Assembly: GCF_023571765.1 (NCBI RefSeq)
Contig: NZ_JAMJXC010000016.1
Location: forward strand, 1-64,000
Reading direction: 5' to 3'
Source of the DNA: Xanthobacter aminoxidans
GTDB lineage: Bacteria > Pseudomonadota > Alphaproteobacteria > Rhizobiales > Xanthobacteraceae
Length of the DNA: 64,000 nucleotides
The notes below the pieces were generated by a model, which was not told the DNA's origin, did not search any database, and saw nothing but the letters and a program-made list of their open reading frames with translations. Each line of letters starts with the position of its first letter. The first letter of the stretch is position 1. Both the position numbers and the translations under genes were made by a program. Shown here piece by piece: positions 37,872 through 46,875 of the stretch.

Positions 37872-38740
37872 GCGCGCCTCCGGAACAGGGCGAGAAACGG
37901 GACGAGCGCGAGCGCCGCGACCAGCGGGCCGAGATCCTCGAACGCAAGCCCCGCCGCCCGCCCGTCAGGCGCGAACGCCGCCGAACCGGACAGGCGGTCG
38001 ATGACCGGCCGGGGCGCACGGGCCGGGGCGGATGCGACGCCCAGCGCCTCCAGTGACGCCCCTCCGGCACTCCCCGCACCGAGGGCAAGAGTGAAGAGGC
38101 GGACGCCGCCCGTGGCGAGCCGCGCCGCCTCCGTGCGCGCCGCCGCATCGAGGCCGCTGCCGTCCGAGATCAGAACGAGATCGGCGTCCGGCGTCCCCTC
38201 CAGCATGCGGCGGGCAAGTCGCAACGCGGCGGCCGGCCGGGCGCCGCTGCTCGGCATGGTATCGGGGCCAAGCACGGCGATCAGGCTCTCCAGCACCGCG
38301 GGATCGCCCGTCGGCGCCGCCACGTCATAAGCCTCGTCGGAATAGAGGATGAGGCCCACCGGCCGCCCAGCCGCGGCAGCCATGACGCCGGCGGCGGCGG
38401 CCTGCGCATCGGCCAGCGCCGCTCCGGCGACGCCAGGCGTCAGGCCGATGGCCATCAGCACCGCCCCCGCCCCGGCGAATTGCGGGGCGTCCGCGCGCGG
38501 GATCGCAGGCCCCGCAAGGCCGAGGCCGACCAGCGCCGCCGCCGCCACCGGCATCAGGCTGGCACCGGCATCGTCCCGGCGCAGATGGCCGAGGGAGCGC
38601 ATGGCCGCCAGCATGGCGGGCGTCATCACCCGCCCCCAGCCGCCCGCCACGGGGCCGCGCCGCCACAGCCAGACGGCCAGCGCGGCGAGCAGCGGCAAGG
38701 CGGCGAGCCACCAGGGGCGGAGCAGGACGAAGCCGCTCAT
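37868..38740 (-). CDS. vWA-type membrane protein, BatB-like
   Basis: 290 residues from ATG 38740. Two N-terminal hydrophobic segments and one at the C-terminus frame a degenerate von Willebrand A domain. The usual metal motif Asp-x-Ser-x-Ser is not evident: the expected site reads LMAIGLTPGVAG, while the later LVLISDGSGLD is retained. Loss of the metal site is typical of one of two paired vWA proteins. It overlaps its neighbours by four bases on each side. Confidence 0.75.
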   Translation of the reverse strand: MSGFVLLRPWWLAALPLLAALAVWLWRRGPVAGGWGRVMTPAMLAAMRSLGHLRRDDAGASLMPVAAAALVGLGLAGPAIPRADAPQFAGAGAVLMAIGLTPGVAGAALADAQAAAAGVMAAAAGRPVGLILYSDEAYDVAAPTGDPAVLESLIAVLGPDTMPSSGARPAAALRLARRMLEGTPDADLVLISDGSGLDAAARTEAARLATGGVRLFTLALGAGSAGGASLEALGVASAPARAPRPVIDRLSGSAAFAPDGRAAGLAFEDLGPLVAALALVPFLALFRRRA

Positions 38741-39690
38741 GAACGCCGCCCCGTGGCCGGCAGCAGGGCCAGCAGCGCGGCGAGGACGAGCGCCGCCGCC
38801 GCGGGCCACATCCAGAGGGAGCGCCAGTACAGGGCCGGGGGGCGCCGCATGGGGTTCGGCTCCAGCCGGTCGAGGGTCGCGGCCACGTCCACCAGATCGT
38901 CGAGGGTGCGCACCCGGAAACTCGCCCCGCCGCCGGCCGCGGCAGTGGCCCGGAGGCCGGCGACATCCACCGCATCGCTGGCGTCCGGCTGGCTCTCCAG
39001 ATCCTCCGGTCCAAGGGCGATGGTGTGCACGCGGATGCCGTGGCGGGCCGCAAGCTGCGCCGCGTCGCTCGCCTGCACCTTGCCCGAAGTGTCGATCCCG
39101 TCCGACAGGAGGATCACGGCTTTGGACTTGGCATCGCTGCGGGAAAGGCGGCGCACCGCGAGGCCGAGCCCCTCGGAAATCGCCGTGGACAGGCCGGAGA
39201 TGCCGATCTGCAGCGTATCGACGGCGCGGGCCGTGGAAGCCACGTCGAAGGTGGGCGGCTGCGCCACATAGGCCCGGTCGCCGAAGACGACGAGGCCGAT
39301 CCTGTCGCCCTGCCGGCCGGCAATGAAGCGCGCCGCGACCGCCTTGACCGCGTCGAGCCGCGACAGCGGCCGGCCGTCGAGCACGAAGTCCGTCTTCGCC
39401 ATGCTCCCCGACAGGTCGAGGGCGAGGATGATCTCCCGGCCGGACGCGGTGGGAAGGCTCACGGGCGTGGCGACGCGCGGCCCGGCCAGCGCCACCACCA
39501 GCGCGATCCAGGCCCCCGCGCGCAGCAGGGCCGCGACGGGGTCATGGCGCAGGCCGGACGGGGCGGCAGCGGCAAAGGCGGTGGCATCGACGGCGAGCGA
39601 AGCCATCGCCGGCGCCCGCGCCGCGAGGACGTAGCGAACCAGCCACGGCAGGGGCAGGAGCAGCAGGGCGAGGGGAAAGGCGAGGCTCAT
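38737..39690 (-). CDS. vWA-type membrane protein, BatA-like
   Basis: 317 residues. Two N-terminal membrane helices precede a vWA domain with an intact metal-ion site: IILALDLSGSMAKTDF (Asp-x-Ser-x-Ser), the following GDRIGLVVFGDRAYVAQP and AVILLSDGIDTSG. A final helix anchors the C-terminus. In MoxR systems such proteins are thought to be partners of the AAA ATPase. The overlap with the BatB-like gene is four bases. Confidence 0.88.
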   Translation of the reverse strand: MSLAFPLALLLLPLPWLVRYVLAARAPAMASLAVDATAFAAAAPSGLRHDPVAALLRAGAWIALVVALAGPRVATPVSLPTASGREIILALDLSGSMAKTDFVLDGRPLSRLDAVKAVAARFIAGRQGDRIGLVVFGDRAYVAQPPTFDVASTARAVDTLQIGISGLSTAISEGLGLAVRRLSRSDAKSKAVILLSDGIDTSGKVQASDAAQLAARHGIRVHTIALGPEDLESQPDASDAVDVAGLRATAAAGGGASFRVRTLDDLVDVAATLDRLEPNPMRRPPALYWRSLWMWPAAAALVLAALLALLPATGRRS

Positions 39691-40028
39691 CGGCGCGCGC
39701 GCCTCGCCTTCAGCGCGATGCGCTCGATGGCCTCGGCGCCGGGCGGCGGGGCGGCGCCGTAGGCGGCGGCGCGCAGTTCGTCGGGCAGGCGGCCGAGGAT
39801 GCGGGCGATGGCGAGCAGCCGAGCCTCGGGCTCAAGGGAGCGCACCGCCCGGAGCCGCGCGCGGAGCGGGACAGGCCGCGCGAGGAGTGGCAGCACGAGG
39901 GCGCAGCACAGCGCGCCGAGGAGCAGGCCGAGGCCGAACAAGGCGACAAGGTCGGTCGCATGGAGCGCCATCAGGGCGGGCGGCAGGCGCCCTTCCGGCA
40001 AGGCGGCGATCAGCTCAGCCTGCGTCAT
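39687..40028 (-). CDS. Small one-helix membrane protein of the MoxR-Bat operon (DUF4381-like)
   Basis: 113 residues. One hydrophobic segment near residues 28-50 (LVALFGLGLLLGALCCALVL) is followed by a basic cytoplasmic tail (SLEPEARLLAIARILGRLPD). Its place between DUF58 and BatA genes, and its topology, match DUF4381 proteins of Bat operons, though the sequence is too short to be certain. It overlaps the upstream gene by 14 bases and the downstream gene by four. Confidence 0.65.
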   Translation of the reverse strand: MTQAELIAALPEGRLPPALMALHATDLVALFGLGLLLGALCCALVLPLLARPVPLRARLRAVRSLEPEARLLAIARILGRLPDELRAAAYGAAPPPGAEAIERIALKARRARR

Positions 40029-40863
40029 CCGGGATCACCTCGAGGCTGACATTCAGGCCGGCCATGCGGTCGGCCAGCGGTGCGGGATCGAACGGGCGGA
40101 GCCGCGCCAGCCGCCGCTCCGGCCCGGCATGGATCGGCAAAGGCGCGGCGGGCGGCGCCACGTCGAGCGGATCGAGGGGAAGCAGCACGCGCACCCGCCG
40201 CTGACGCGCGAGGCGTGCCAGCGCCGCCTCGTCGGCCGGGCGGATGCCGTCCGGCCCGGTGGCGATGAGCACCTCCGCGCCCGATGGGACCATGGCCACC
40301 GCCCGCGCCAGCACCTCGCGCAGGGACGTCGCCCTGTCTCCCCTCCGGCCCGCCGCGAGCGCGCGGTCGTGGCTGTCGGCCAGCATGCGGCTGATGCGGC
40401 CCATCTGCGCCACCCCGGCGCCTGCGGCGGCGACGGCAACGCCGGACGCATCGAGGCTGATGGCGGCGAGGACGGCGCGGCGCGCCGCCGCCTGCCAGCC
40501 GCGCCGCGCCAGAACGCGGGCGGCGCGCACCGAGCGCAGGCTGTCCCCGGTGCCCCAGAGCATGGCCGGCCTGAAATCGGCGATCAGCAGCACCGTGTCG
40601 TCGCGCTCCTCGTGGAAGCTGCGGATGTGCGGCGCGCCGGTGCGGGCGGTGGCGGCGGGATCGATCCGCCGGAAGTCATCGCCTTCGGCGAAGGCCCGGA
40701 TCTCCCGAAGGTCCATGCCGGAGCCGGCCGGGCGCGCCTGCACCGCGCCGGGGCGCCGCGTCACCGGGCGATGGCGGGCGCGCGGCAGGCGCGTGTCGCG
40801 CAGCGCCAGCAGTTCCTCTGCGACGAGCCGGATGCCGGGCACATTGAGCGCCGCCGTCACCAT
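40015..40863 (-). CDS. DUF58 protein, partner of MoxR ATPase
   Basis: 282 residues from ATG 40863. The DUF58 core signature is clear: REIRAFAEGDDFRRIDPAAT followed by IRSFHEERDDTVLLIADF. A vWA-like remainder covers the C-terminal half (VPSGAEVLIATGPDG). DUF58 proteins almost always follow moxR, and this one overlaps moxR by seven bases. It is soluble as far as can be seen. Role: adaptor or client-binding partner in the MoxR system (inferred). Confidence 0.88.
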   Translation of the reverse strand: MVTAALNVPGIRLVAEELLALRDTRLPRARHRPVTRRPGAVQARPAGSGMDLREIRAFAEGDDFRRIDPAATARTGAPHIRSFHEERDDTVLLIADFRPAMLWGTGDSLRSVRAARVLARRGWQAAARRAVLAAISLDASGVAVAAAGAGVAQMGRISRMLADSHDRALAAGRRGDRATSLREVLARAVAMVPSGAEVLIATGPDGIRPADEAALARLARQRRVRVLLPLDPLDVAPPAAPLPIHAGPERRLARLRPFDPAPLADRMAGLNVSLEVIPDDAG

Positions 40864-41807
40864 GGCTCCACCGCCTTCAGGATGTCGGCGACGAGGCTGC
40901 GGCCAGTGCGTCCCTCGCCGACGGCAGCCCAGGTCGGCACCAGCCGATGGGCCAGCGCGTCGGGCGCCAGGGCAATGACATCCTCGGGCAAGCCGTAGTC
41001 GCGCCCCTTCAGCCAGGCGAGGGCCTGCGCCGCCGCGGCCAGCGCCAGCGTGCCGCGCGGCGAGACCGGATGTTCCACCCATTCGGCGACCACACCACCG
41101 GGCCGCGAGGCCATCACCAGCCGGACGATGAAATCCTTCAGCGCCGGTGCGAGATGGACGGTCGCGACTTCGGCCTTGGCCTGCGCCAGCGTGTCCGGCG
41201 ACAGCGCGGCCTCCGCCTGCGCCGGCCCCGCGATCCGCTCCGCAGCGACGAGATCGAGGATCGCGCGCTCCTGCTCGGCGTGGGGCAGTCCGAGGGACAG
41301 GTGGAGCAGGAAGCGGTCCATCTGGGCTTCGGGCAGGGGAAAGGTGCCCTCGTGTTCGATGGGGTTCTGGGTCGCCACCACCATGAAGGGCTGCGGCAGC
41401 GGGCGGGTGACGCCCGAGGAAGTCACCTGCCCCTCGGCCATGGCTTCCAGCAGCGCCGACTGCACCTTGGGCGGCGCCCGGTTGATCTCGTCCACCAGGA
41501 CGAGCGCGTGGAACAGCGGGCCGGCGACGAAATCGAAGCGTCCGGTCTCCGGCCGGAACACCTGGGTGCCCGTCAGGTCCGAGGGGAGCAGGTCCGGCGT
41601 GCACTGGATGCGGGCGTGGCTTCCCGGCAGGCTGGCGGCGAGGCGCTTGACGGCGCGGGTCTTGGCGATGCCCGGCGGCCCCTCGATCAGCACATGGCCG
41701 CCGACCAGCAGGGCGATCAGCAGCCGCTCCACCAGCGCCTCGTGGCCGATCAGCCCGGCGGCGACGGCGCTGCCGAGGCGGGTGATCGGATGGCTCATGT
41801 CGTTCAT
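40857..41807 (-). CDS. MoxR-family AAA+ ATPase
   Basis: 316 residues, the normal size for the family. Walker A is GPPGIAKT, Walker B LVLVDEINRAPPKVQSALLE, and sensor 1 VVATQNPIEHEGTFPLPEAQ, followed by the MoxR lid with DRFLLHLSLGLP. These ATPases act as chaperones that mature or insert metal-dependent complexes. The gene starts 93 bases after the sensor kinase gene on the same strand, so the two-component genes may belong to the same transcript. Confidence 0.93.
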   Translation of the reverse strand: MNDMSHPITRLGSAVAAGLIGHEALVERLLIALLVGGHVLIEGPPGIAKTRAVKRLAASLPGSHARIQCTPDLLPSDLTGTQVFRPETGRFDFVAGPLFHALVLVDEINRAPPKVQSALLEAMAEGQVTSSGVTRPLPQPFMVVATQNPIEHEGTFPLPEAQMDRFLLHLSLGLPHAEQERAILDLVAAERIAGPAQAEAALSPDTLAQAKAEVATVHLAPALKDFIVRLVMASRPGGVVAEWVEHPVSPRGTLALAAAAQALAWLKGRDYGLPEDVIALAPDALAHRLVPTWAAVGEGRTGRSLVADILKAVEPW

Positions 41808-41900
41808 GCCCGGCGCCTCCCATGGTCGGGAGAGGATGCAGGCGCCCGGCGCCGCGCCGCCAGAGAGCCCTTCCCGGCCGGTTCGGGAAGATCACCCGGA

Positions 41901-43226
41901 TCAGCGGGGAAGACGTGCCGTCGCCCGCATGCCGCCGCCCGACGGCAGCAGCGCGAAGCTGCCGCCGAGCGCATCGACCCGCTCGCGGATGCCGAGCAGG
42001 CCGTAGCCGTCGCCCGCCCGGCTGTCGGGCCGCGCGGCGCCGTCGTCCTCGACGGTCAGGGTGATCGTCTCGGCGACCTCCAGCGTCAGCACGACGCTGC
42101 CGGGGGCGCCATGGCGGACGGCATTGGTGAGGCATTCCTGGGCGATGCGGTAGAGGCTGAGGGCGAGGGTGTCCGGCACCGCCTCCATGTCGCCCTTCAG
42201 CTCCAACGCGAAGCGGATGGCAGGCACGCGGCTGCGCCAGTCGGCGACGAGCCGCTCCAGCGCGTGGCGCAGGCCGAGGTCGTCGAGATCGGGCGGGCGC
42301 AGGCGGGAGAGCTCGGCGCGCAGGCTGTCCATCATCTGGCCGCTGATCTCGGCGATCCGCGCGCCGTCCTCGGCGGTGGTCTCCTTCGACTGCGCGATGG
42401 CCGTGGCCAGCGCGCGGGTGGCGGTGAGGCACTGGCCGAACTCGTCATGCAGCTCGCGGGCGAGCGCCCGCCGCTCGCTCTCCTGCATGGTGAACAGGCG
42501 GCGCGTCAGCTCGGTGCGCATGGCCTGAGCCTCCTTGAGCGTCTCCGCCGTATGGTTCAAGGCGGTGCTCAGGCGATCGAACTCGGCGACGTGGAGCGGC
42601 GGCAGCCCGGCCGAGAAGTCGCGCCGCTGGAGGCGCTCGATGCCGCTCAGGATGATGCGGAACGGAGCGAGGAGCCGGACCATCAGCAGGCCGGTGAGAA
42701 TGGAGCCGCCGACCGCCATGCCCACCGCCACCCGCATCAGGTCGCCGGTCCGCGTCCAGGCGCGGCTCATGACGACGCCGGTGTCGGCCGAAGCGGTGAC
42801 ATAGGCATCGGTTAGGTAGCGCGTGCGCACCGGCACGGACATGGGCTCAGGCATCAGGCCGAGGTGCCCCGCCAGCCAGACGAACCAGCCCGGCGGCGCC
42901 ACATCGGCGGCGACATAGGGGCCGCAGCGCCGGTGCAGCGGATTCTCCCGCGCGCCGAGTTCGACGCAGATCCCCGGTGCGATGAGGGTCCAGGCGGGAA
43001 AGGCCTGCCAGTCGCGGAACACCGGCACCGGCGCCACGCCGCCGAAGGCGAGCCCCTCGAAGCTCGGGCGGGCGGCGATGGCGTCGGCGACGCGGACGGC
43101 GGTGGTCGCCACATCCTGCCGCGCGGCCTGCGCCGTATCCCACAGCACCCAGCCGGCGGCGACCACCACCGTGGCAAGCCCCGCCGCCAGCACGCGCAGC
43201 ACCAGCTGGGGCAGGAGCCGGCGCAT
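41901..43226 (-). CDS. NarL-type sensor histidine kinase
   Basis: 441 residues. Two membrane helices (about 7-30 and 165-185) enclose a periplasmic domain of about 130 residues with two cysteines (GICVELG, HRRCGP). A HAMP-like linker follows, then the HisKA_3 dimerisation helix RALARELHDEFGQCLTATRA with the phospho-accepting histidine in ELHDE. The ATPase domain has ECLTNAVRHG and GDGYGLLGIRERV. It partners the response regulator whose stop overlaps its start. The architecture is like MxaY of methylotrophs, though methanol-oxidation structural genes are absent here. Confidence 0.9.
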   Translation of the reverse strand: MRRLLPQLVLRVLAAGLATVVVAAGWVLWDTAQAARQDVATTAVRVADAIAARPSFEGLAFGGVAPVPVFRDWQAFPAWTLIAPGICVELGARENPLHRRCGPYVAADVAPPGWFVWLAGHLGLMPEPMSVPVRTRYLTDAYVTASADTGVVMSRAWTRTGDLMRVAVGMAVGGSILTGLLMVRLLAPFRIILSGIERLQRRDFSAGLPPLHVAEFDRLSTALNHTAETLKEAQAMRTELTRRLFTMQESERRALARELHDEFGQCLTATRALATAIAQSKETTAEDGARIAEISGQMMDSLRAELSRLRPPDLDDLGLRHALERLVADWRSRVPAIRFALELKGDMEAVPDTLALSLYRIAQECLTNAVRHGAPGSVVLTLEVAETITLTVEDDGAARPDSRAGDGYGLLGIRERVDALGGSFALLPSGGGMRATARLPR

Positions 43227-43861
43227 CAGATGGCCGGGACGAGGCCGGACCGCTGAGCCTTCAGCACCAGGTCGGCGTCACCGGAGGCGCCGAGCTTGGC
43301 CCGGATCAGCGACAGGTTGTTCTGGACGGTCTTGGAGGAAAGCCCGAGGCTGCGGGCGATCGAGCGGCCGTTCATGCCGCGCGCGACGAGCAGCAGGATC
43401 TCGCGCTCACGCGGTGTCAGGCTGGCGATCTCGTCGGTGCCGAGCGAGGTGCGGGCCAGCTCCTGGGCCATGTCGGACGACAGCGCCCGCCGCCCCGCCG
43501 CCACCGCCGTTATGGCCTTGACCAGTTCCTCCGGCGGGCTGCTCTTGGACACGAAGCCCCGCGCTCCCGCCGCCATGGCCTTCTGGGCGAAGATGGCGCC
43601 CTGGTGCATGGACACGACGATGATCCGCGCCCCCGGATCGCGGGCCACCATGGCCTCCACCGCCGTGAAGCCGCCGCCGCCGGGCATGGACAGGTCCATC
43701 AGCACGATATCCGGCGCATGGGCGGCGAAGGCGGTGAGCGCCGCGATCCCGTCGCCCGCCTCGGCCACGACAGAAAGGCCGGGCTGACGGTCGAGCAGCC
43801 GGCGGTAGCCCTCGCGCACGATCGGATGATCGTCGACCAGCAGAATGCGGATCATGTCCAT
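43226..43861 (-). CDS. NarL/LuxR-type response regulator
   Basis: 211 residues from ATG 43861 (ATG 43855 also possible). The receiver domain has the acidic pair and phospho-acceptor (ILLVDDHPIVREG, DIVLMDLSMPGGGG), the Ser/Thr switch (IIVVSMHQGA) and Lys (GFVSKSSPPEE). The C-terminal LuxR helix-turn-helix is LTPREREILLLVARGMNGRS then IARSLGLSSKTVQNNLSLIR. It forms a cognate pair with the downstream kinase and is first in the run that leads into the MoxR-Bat genes, so autoregulation of that operon is plausible. Confidence 0.92.
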   Translation of the reverse strand: MDMIRILLVDDHPIVREGYRRLLDRQPGLSVVAEAGDGIAALTAFAAHAPDIVLMDLSMPGGGGFTAVEAMVARDPGARIIVVSMHQGAIFAQKAMAAGARGFVSKSSPPEELVKAITAVAAGRRALSSDMAQELARTSLGTDEIASLTPREREILLLVARGMNGRSIARSLGLSSKTVQNNLSLIRAKLGASGDADLVLKAQRSGLVPAI

Positions 43862-44034
43862 GGGGCGAGGATATCCCTCCGCGGCGCCCACACAATGGGG
43901 CGACGCGCTTGGGAAGGCTCGACGGGAGGCTGCGGCCGGCCGGTCCGCCGCGATACGCGCGCCCTCCCCCCGTTGAACTCGGCTCACACCTGCCTCGGTC
44001 TATTCGACCTTCAAGGGTGAGGCGCGGCTGACCC

Positions 44035-45048
44035 TCAGCTGCCGCTGCGGGTGCGCAGCTGCGGCACGAACAGGTCGCTCCAGCTCGCCGGCTTCGCCTT
44101 GATGGAGCCCGCGAGGTGCATGAAATCGGCGATCTTCATGATGCCCTCGGGGGTGGTGGAGAACCAGGTGTCCTTGTCCTCCAGCATCTCCAGCACCTCC
44201 TGCTGGGTGGTCTTCACCTTGGAGGAGCGCACATAGATCTCGGCTGCGGCCGCCTTGTCCCTGGCGATGAACTGATCCGCCTCGTCGAGCGCGTCGAGGA
44301 AGGCCTGCACCACCTTCGGGTTGGCATCGACGAAGCGCTTGGGCGCGAAGGTCACGTCCATGGTCAGGCGGCCGAGGATGTCCACCGAGTTCGCCACCCG
44401 GCGCACATTAGGGTTCTTCACCTCCAGATAGGAGAAGGGCGGCGAGGTGAAGTGCGCGGTGATCTCGGTCCGGCCGGCGGTGAGGGCCGCGAGCGCCTCG
44501 GGATGGGGCAGGCCCACGGTCATGGGATCGAGCTTGGCGTAGTTCTCGCGGCCGAATTCCTGCGCCGCCATCATCTGGAGAATGACGGCCGAGAGCGAGG
44601 TCTTGATGCCCGGCAAAGCGATCTTGTCGGAGGACTTGAAGTCCTTCAGCGAATTCACCGCCGGATTGTTGGTGTTCATCCACAGGGCAGTGGAGGACAG
44701 GCCGCTGACGCCGACCACCTCCACGTTCGGGATGCCCTTGGCCTTGGACCAAAGCGTGATGAAGCCGGGCGCGCCGGTGCCGGCGATGTCCAGCGAGCCG
44801 GCCATCATGGCGTCGTTGATGACGTTGCCGCCGTCCAGCATCAGCCAGTTGACCTTGAGCGGGCCAAGGCCCGCCTTCTCCGCCTGCTTCTCCAGGAGCT
44901 TCTGGTCCTCCATCACGATGAGCGGCAGATAGAGGATGCCGTAGCCCTTCGAGATGCGGACGTCCTTCACTTCCGCCTGCGCGGCGCCGGCGGCGAGCGT
45001 CGCTGCGACGGCGATGGCGGCGGCCTTGAGGCACTTCATCCAGCCCAT
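44035..45048 (-). CDS. NitT/TauT-type ABC substrate-binding protein
   Basis: 337 residues. A signal peptide (CLKAAAIAVAATLAAGAAQA) precedes a bilobed SsuA/TauA-like domain: ISKGYGILYLPLIVMEDQKL, LDIAGTGAPGFITLWSKAKG, and LKDFKSSDKIALPGIKTSLS. The family binds nitrate, sulphonates, taurine, thiamine precursors or aromatic acids. The pocket cannot be assigned by eye, but nitrate-type extensions are absent. It is the last gene of the operon (ATPase, permease, binding protein), 49 bases after the permease. Confidence 0.92.
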   Translation of the reverse strand: MGWMKCLKAAAIAVAATLAAGAAQAEVKDVRISKGYGILYLPLIVMEDQKLLEKQAEKAGLGPLKVNWLMLDGGNVINDAMMAGSLDIAGTGAPGFITLWSKAKGIPNVEVVGVSGLSSTALWMNTNNPAVNSLKDFKSSDKIALPGIKTSLSAVILQMMAAQEFGRENYAKLDPMTVGLPHPEALAALTAGRTEITAHFTSPPFSYLEVKNPNVRRVANSVDILGRLTMDVTFAPKRFVDANPKVVQAFLDALDEADQFIARDKAAAAEIYVRSSKVKTTQQEVLEMLEDKDTWFSTTPEGIMKIADFMHLAGSIKAKPASWSDLFVPQLRTRSGS

Positions 45049-45097
45049 GTCTCTCTCCCTTTGTGTTCTCGTTCGATGACGGGTTTGGCGACCCGGG

Positions 45098-45964
45098 TCA
45101 GTGCTGCATGCCCCAGCGATGCACGGTCTTGCGCTCGATGGTGGCGAAGATCAGGTTTTCCACGGCGAGGCCGATGAGGATGACGGTGAACAGGCCGGCG
45201 AAGACGTTGGCCGTCTCCAGCTGGTTGCGGTTTTCGAAGATGAACCAGCCGAGGCCGCCGGAACCGGAGGATACGCCGAACACCAGCTCGGCGGCGATCA
45301 GCGTGCGCCAGGCGAAGGCCCAGCCCACCTTCAGGCCGGTGAGGATGGCCGGGAAGGCGGCGGGGATGAGGATGAGCCGCACCAGCTTCAGACCGCGCAG
45401 GCCGTAGTTCAGGCCCACCATGGTGAGCGTCTTGGACACCGCGCGGAAGCCCGAATGGGTGTTGAGCGCGATGGCCCACAGCACCGAGTGCACCAGCACG
45501 AAAATGACGCTGCCCTTGCCGAGCCCGAACCAGATGAGCGCCAGCGGCAGCAGCGCGATGGCCGGCAGCGGATTGAACATGGAGGTCAGCGCCTCCAGCA
45601 GGTCCGCCCCGAGCCGCGATCCGATGGCGATGGTGGTGAGCACGGCGGCGAGCACGATGCCGATGGCATAGCCGATGAGCAGCGTCTCCAGCGAGGAGAG
45701 GGTGCGCGCCGGGATCACCCCGTTGGCGACGTTCTCGAAGAAGGCCGAGAGCGTGTCGGTGAAGGTGGGGAACAGCAGCGGATTGGCGAGCCACAGGCCA
45801 TAGGCCTGCCACAGCGCCGCCAGCGCCACGAGGATGATGGCCTTGCGCACCGCGCCGATGCGGTAGATGCGCTCGAAGGGCGAAAGGGTGGCCTCGACGG
45901 TGATGTTACCGAGGGGCGTTTCCGGATTGACGATCTCCGGACGCAAGGCGAGGGTCTGGTTCAC
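45098..45964 (-). CDS. NitT/TauT-type ABC permease
   Basis: 288 residues, six predicted membrane helices. The cytoplasmic EAA loop is SKTLTMVGLNYGLRGLKLVR followed by LILIPAAFPAILTGLKVGWA. The N-terminal 35 residues are soluble. It forms the membrane channel with the ATPase gene 10 bases upstream and the binding protein downstream. Confidence 0.93.
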   Translation of the reverse strand: MNQTLALRPEIVNPETPLGNITVEATLSPFERIYRIGAVRKAIILVALAALWQAYGLWLANPLLFPTFTDTLSAFFENVANGVIPARTLSSLETLLIGYAIGIVLAAVLTTIAIGSRLGADLLEALTSMFNPLPAIALLPLALIWFGLGKGSVIFVLVHSVLWAIALNTHSGFRAVSKTLTMVGLNYGLRGLKLVRLILIPAAFPAILTGLKVGWAFAWRTLIAAELVFGVSSGSGGLGWFIFENRNQLETANVFAGLFTVILIGLAVENLIFATIERKTVHRWGMQH

Positions 45965-45974
45965 GGGCGTATCC

Positions 45975-46751
45975 TCAGTGTCCGAAGAGCATGTCGTTGA
46001 TGCGGGCTTCCAGCTCGACCTGCGCCGAGGTGCCCATCTGTTCGGCCGGAACGCTGTTCAGCTCCGCCCGCACCCGGCCGGGATGGGGCGAGAGCAGGAG
46101 GATGCGCGTGCCGATCTTGATCGCCTCCTCGATGGAGTGGGTGACGAACAGGACGGTGAAGCGCGTGTCGTCCCACAATTGCAGCAGCTCGTCCTGCATC
46201 TTGCGGCGGGTGAGCGCGTCGAGCGCGGCGAACGGCTCGTCCATCAGCAGCACGTCCGGCTCCATGGCCATGCCGCGGGCGATGGCGACGCGCTGCTTCA
46301 TGCCGCCGGAGAGCATGTGGGGATAGCTGTCGATGAACTTGGTGAGGCCCACCTTGTCGATATACGAGCGCGCCCGCTCGCGCGCCTCTGCGGCGCCCAG
46401 GCGGCCGGAGGAGGTGAGCGCGAAGATCACGTTCTCGCCGACGGTCTTCCATGGCAGGAGCTGGTCGAACTCCTGGAACACCATCATGCGGTCCGGGCCG
46501 GGCTCCTTCACCTCATGGTCCTTGAGGCGGATCTTGCCCTCGGTCGGCGTGATGTATCCGCCGATGGCCTTCAGCAGCGTGGACTTGCCGCAACCTGACG
46601 GACCGAGAAGAACGAAGCGGTCGGAATCGTAGACCTTGAAGTCCACGCGATAGGTGGCCGTGACGAGACTGTCGGGCGTCTTGTATTGAAGGGTCACGCC
46701 CTCGACGCTGAGCAGCGGCGCGAATCCAGTCTGGTCTGGATGCATAGTCAT
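45975..46751 (-). CDS. NitT/TauT-type ABC ATPase
   Basis: 258 residues from ATG 46751, preceded by GGGGAGGAACG. Walker A GPSGCGKST, signature HMLSGGMKQRVAIARGMAME, Walker B VLLMDEPFAALD and switch histidine FVTHSIEEAI are all present. It is the first gene of the three-gene operon, reversing the common binding-protein-first order. It diverges from the OmpR-type regulator across a 124-base shared control region. Confidence 0.94.
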   Translation of the reverse strand: MTMHPDQTGFAPLLSVEGVTLQYKTPDSLVTATYRVDFKVYDSDRFVLLGPSGCGKSTLLKAIGGYITPTEGKIRLKDHEVKEPGPDRMMVFQEFDQLLPWKTVGENVIFALTSSGRLGAAEARERARSYIDKVGLTKFIDSYPHMLSGGMKQRVAIARGMAMEPDVLLMDEPFAALDALTRRKMQDELLQLWDDTRFTVLFVTHSIEEAIKIGTRILLLSPHPGRVRAELNSVPAEQMGTSAQVELEARINDMLFGH

Positions 46752-46875
46752 CGTTCCTCCCCGCGCCAAGCGGCGCAAATTGTTCTTGGTGCACTTCGGC
46801 GACCTTGCTTAGGATCATAGCCGGCGATCCTGACCCGAACCTGACACGGGGCGGCTTTGATCGCGGGAGCGTTCG

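Noticed and set aside
41870-41890. CTTCCCG/CGGGAAG hairpin between the sensor kinase and moxR genes as a terminator
   Set aside because: Seven-bp stem without a T-run in the direction of transcription; too weak to call an operon boundary.
36040-43861. Interpretation of the MoxR-Bat genes as the mxaRSACKL methanol-oxidation set with mxaXY
   Set aside because: The MoxR, DUF58 and vWA content is similar and the kinase is MxaY-like, but gene order differs and no methanol dehydrogenase, mxaG or PQQ gene is present. The generic Bat reading fits better.
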